Shown: piece after piece, positions 6,050 to 6,153 of the stretch
How positions within the stretch are numbered: the first letter of the stretch is position 1
Layout of the letters: each line of letters opens with the position of its first letter
NCBI GenBank assembly: GCA_903913345.1
Contig: CAIWLA010000216.1
Location: 1 to 6,153 of the forward strand
Direction of reading: 5' to 3'
Source of the DNA: an uncultured Magnetococcales bacterium
GTDB taxonomy: Bacteria; Pseudomonadota; Magnetococcia; Magnetococcales; Magnetaquicoccaceae
Length of the DNA stretch: 6,153 nucleotides
The notes under the pieces: model-generated
Told to the model about the DNA's origin: nothing
What the model saw: only the letters and a program-made list of their open reading frames with translations
Database searches by the model: none
Made by a program: the position numbers and the translations under genes

Positions 6050-6153
6050 GCTACGAAACGGTAGCGCGACAGGTGTTTTGTGTCATATGGAGGTAGTCAA
6101 ATACCAACCGCACGCTCATGGTCAGTTGCCGCATCTTCTGAGCCACATTGGCG

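Larger units (their letters stand above)
5901..6153. other. Right-edge region without a confident gene; possible 3' tail of an upstream minus-strand gene
   Basis: No protein family is recognisable here. On the minus strand one frame is open from the edge (6152) to TAG at 6053-6051, giving a 33-residue tail with the stretch KMRQLTMSVRLVFDYL. I do not recognise it and cannot exclude chance. On the plus strand ATG at 6087 opens a frame to the edge (MEVVKYQP), equally unidentified and with a poor ribosome site. The rest holds an inverted repeat at 6020-6049 and the promoter boxes at 5905-5934. Confidence 0.3.

Noticed and set aside
1..6153. CRISPR array, tRNA, rRNA or insertion sequence
   Set aside because: No regularly spaced direct repeats, no cloverleaf or rRNA segments and no transposase were seen on reading both strands; genes are closely packed and intact.

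Overview
The window is a compact stretch of bacterial chromosome, GC-rich by eye. All confident genes lie on the minus strand and are read from high to low coordinates: a CcmI-like TPR protein, then tatA, tatB, tatC, ribonuclease J (rnj) and the first 554 codons of ftsK, which runs off the left edge. The twin-arginine components, a CcmI-type cytochrome c maturation protein and a proteobacterial-style FtsK point to a Gram-negative proteobacterium. RNase J argues against a typical enteric. An alphaproteobacterium or Magnetococcus-like lineage would fit, but this is inference from gene content only.

Layout. About 250 bases at the right edge (5901-6153) hold no recognisable gene. They contain a possible 33-residue tail of an upstream minus-strand gene, an inverted repeat just after its stop, and a good sigma70-type promoter. 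Next come a terminator-like hairpin with a T9 tract and the CcmI-like gene (5836-4910). A 124-base gap follows, with a two-part hairpin and T5 tract, and then tatA (4785-4576), tatB (4540-4121) and tatC (4108-3347). rnj (3354-1669) overlaps tatC by 8 bases. ftsK (from 1664) starts 4 bases after the rnj stop, with its Shine-Dalgarno inside rnj.

Working together. TatA, TatB and TatC form the translocase that exports folded proteins, many of them redox enzymes with cofactors. The CcmI-like protein would deliver apocytochrome c to the haem ligation machinery on the periplasmic side. These two functions share the theme of building respiratory enzymes beyond the inner membrane. RNase J (RNA processing and decay) and FtsK (chromosome segregation at the septum) are housekeeping functions, probably translated from the same message because of the overlap and the short spacer.

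Nothing here is clearly a new system. The points worth a second look are the C10 run in tatB, the structured ccmI-tatA leader, the promoter/hairpin overlap upstream of ccmI, the VPVxP repeat in the FtsK linker, and the unusual gene order. Long plus-strand open frames opposite these genes look like composition shadows.
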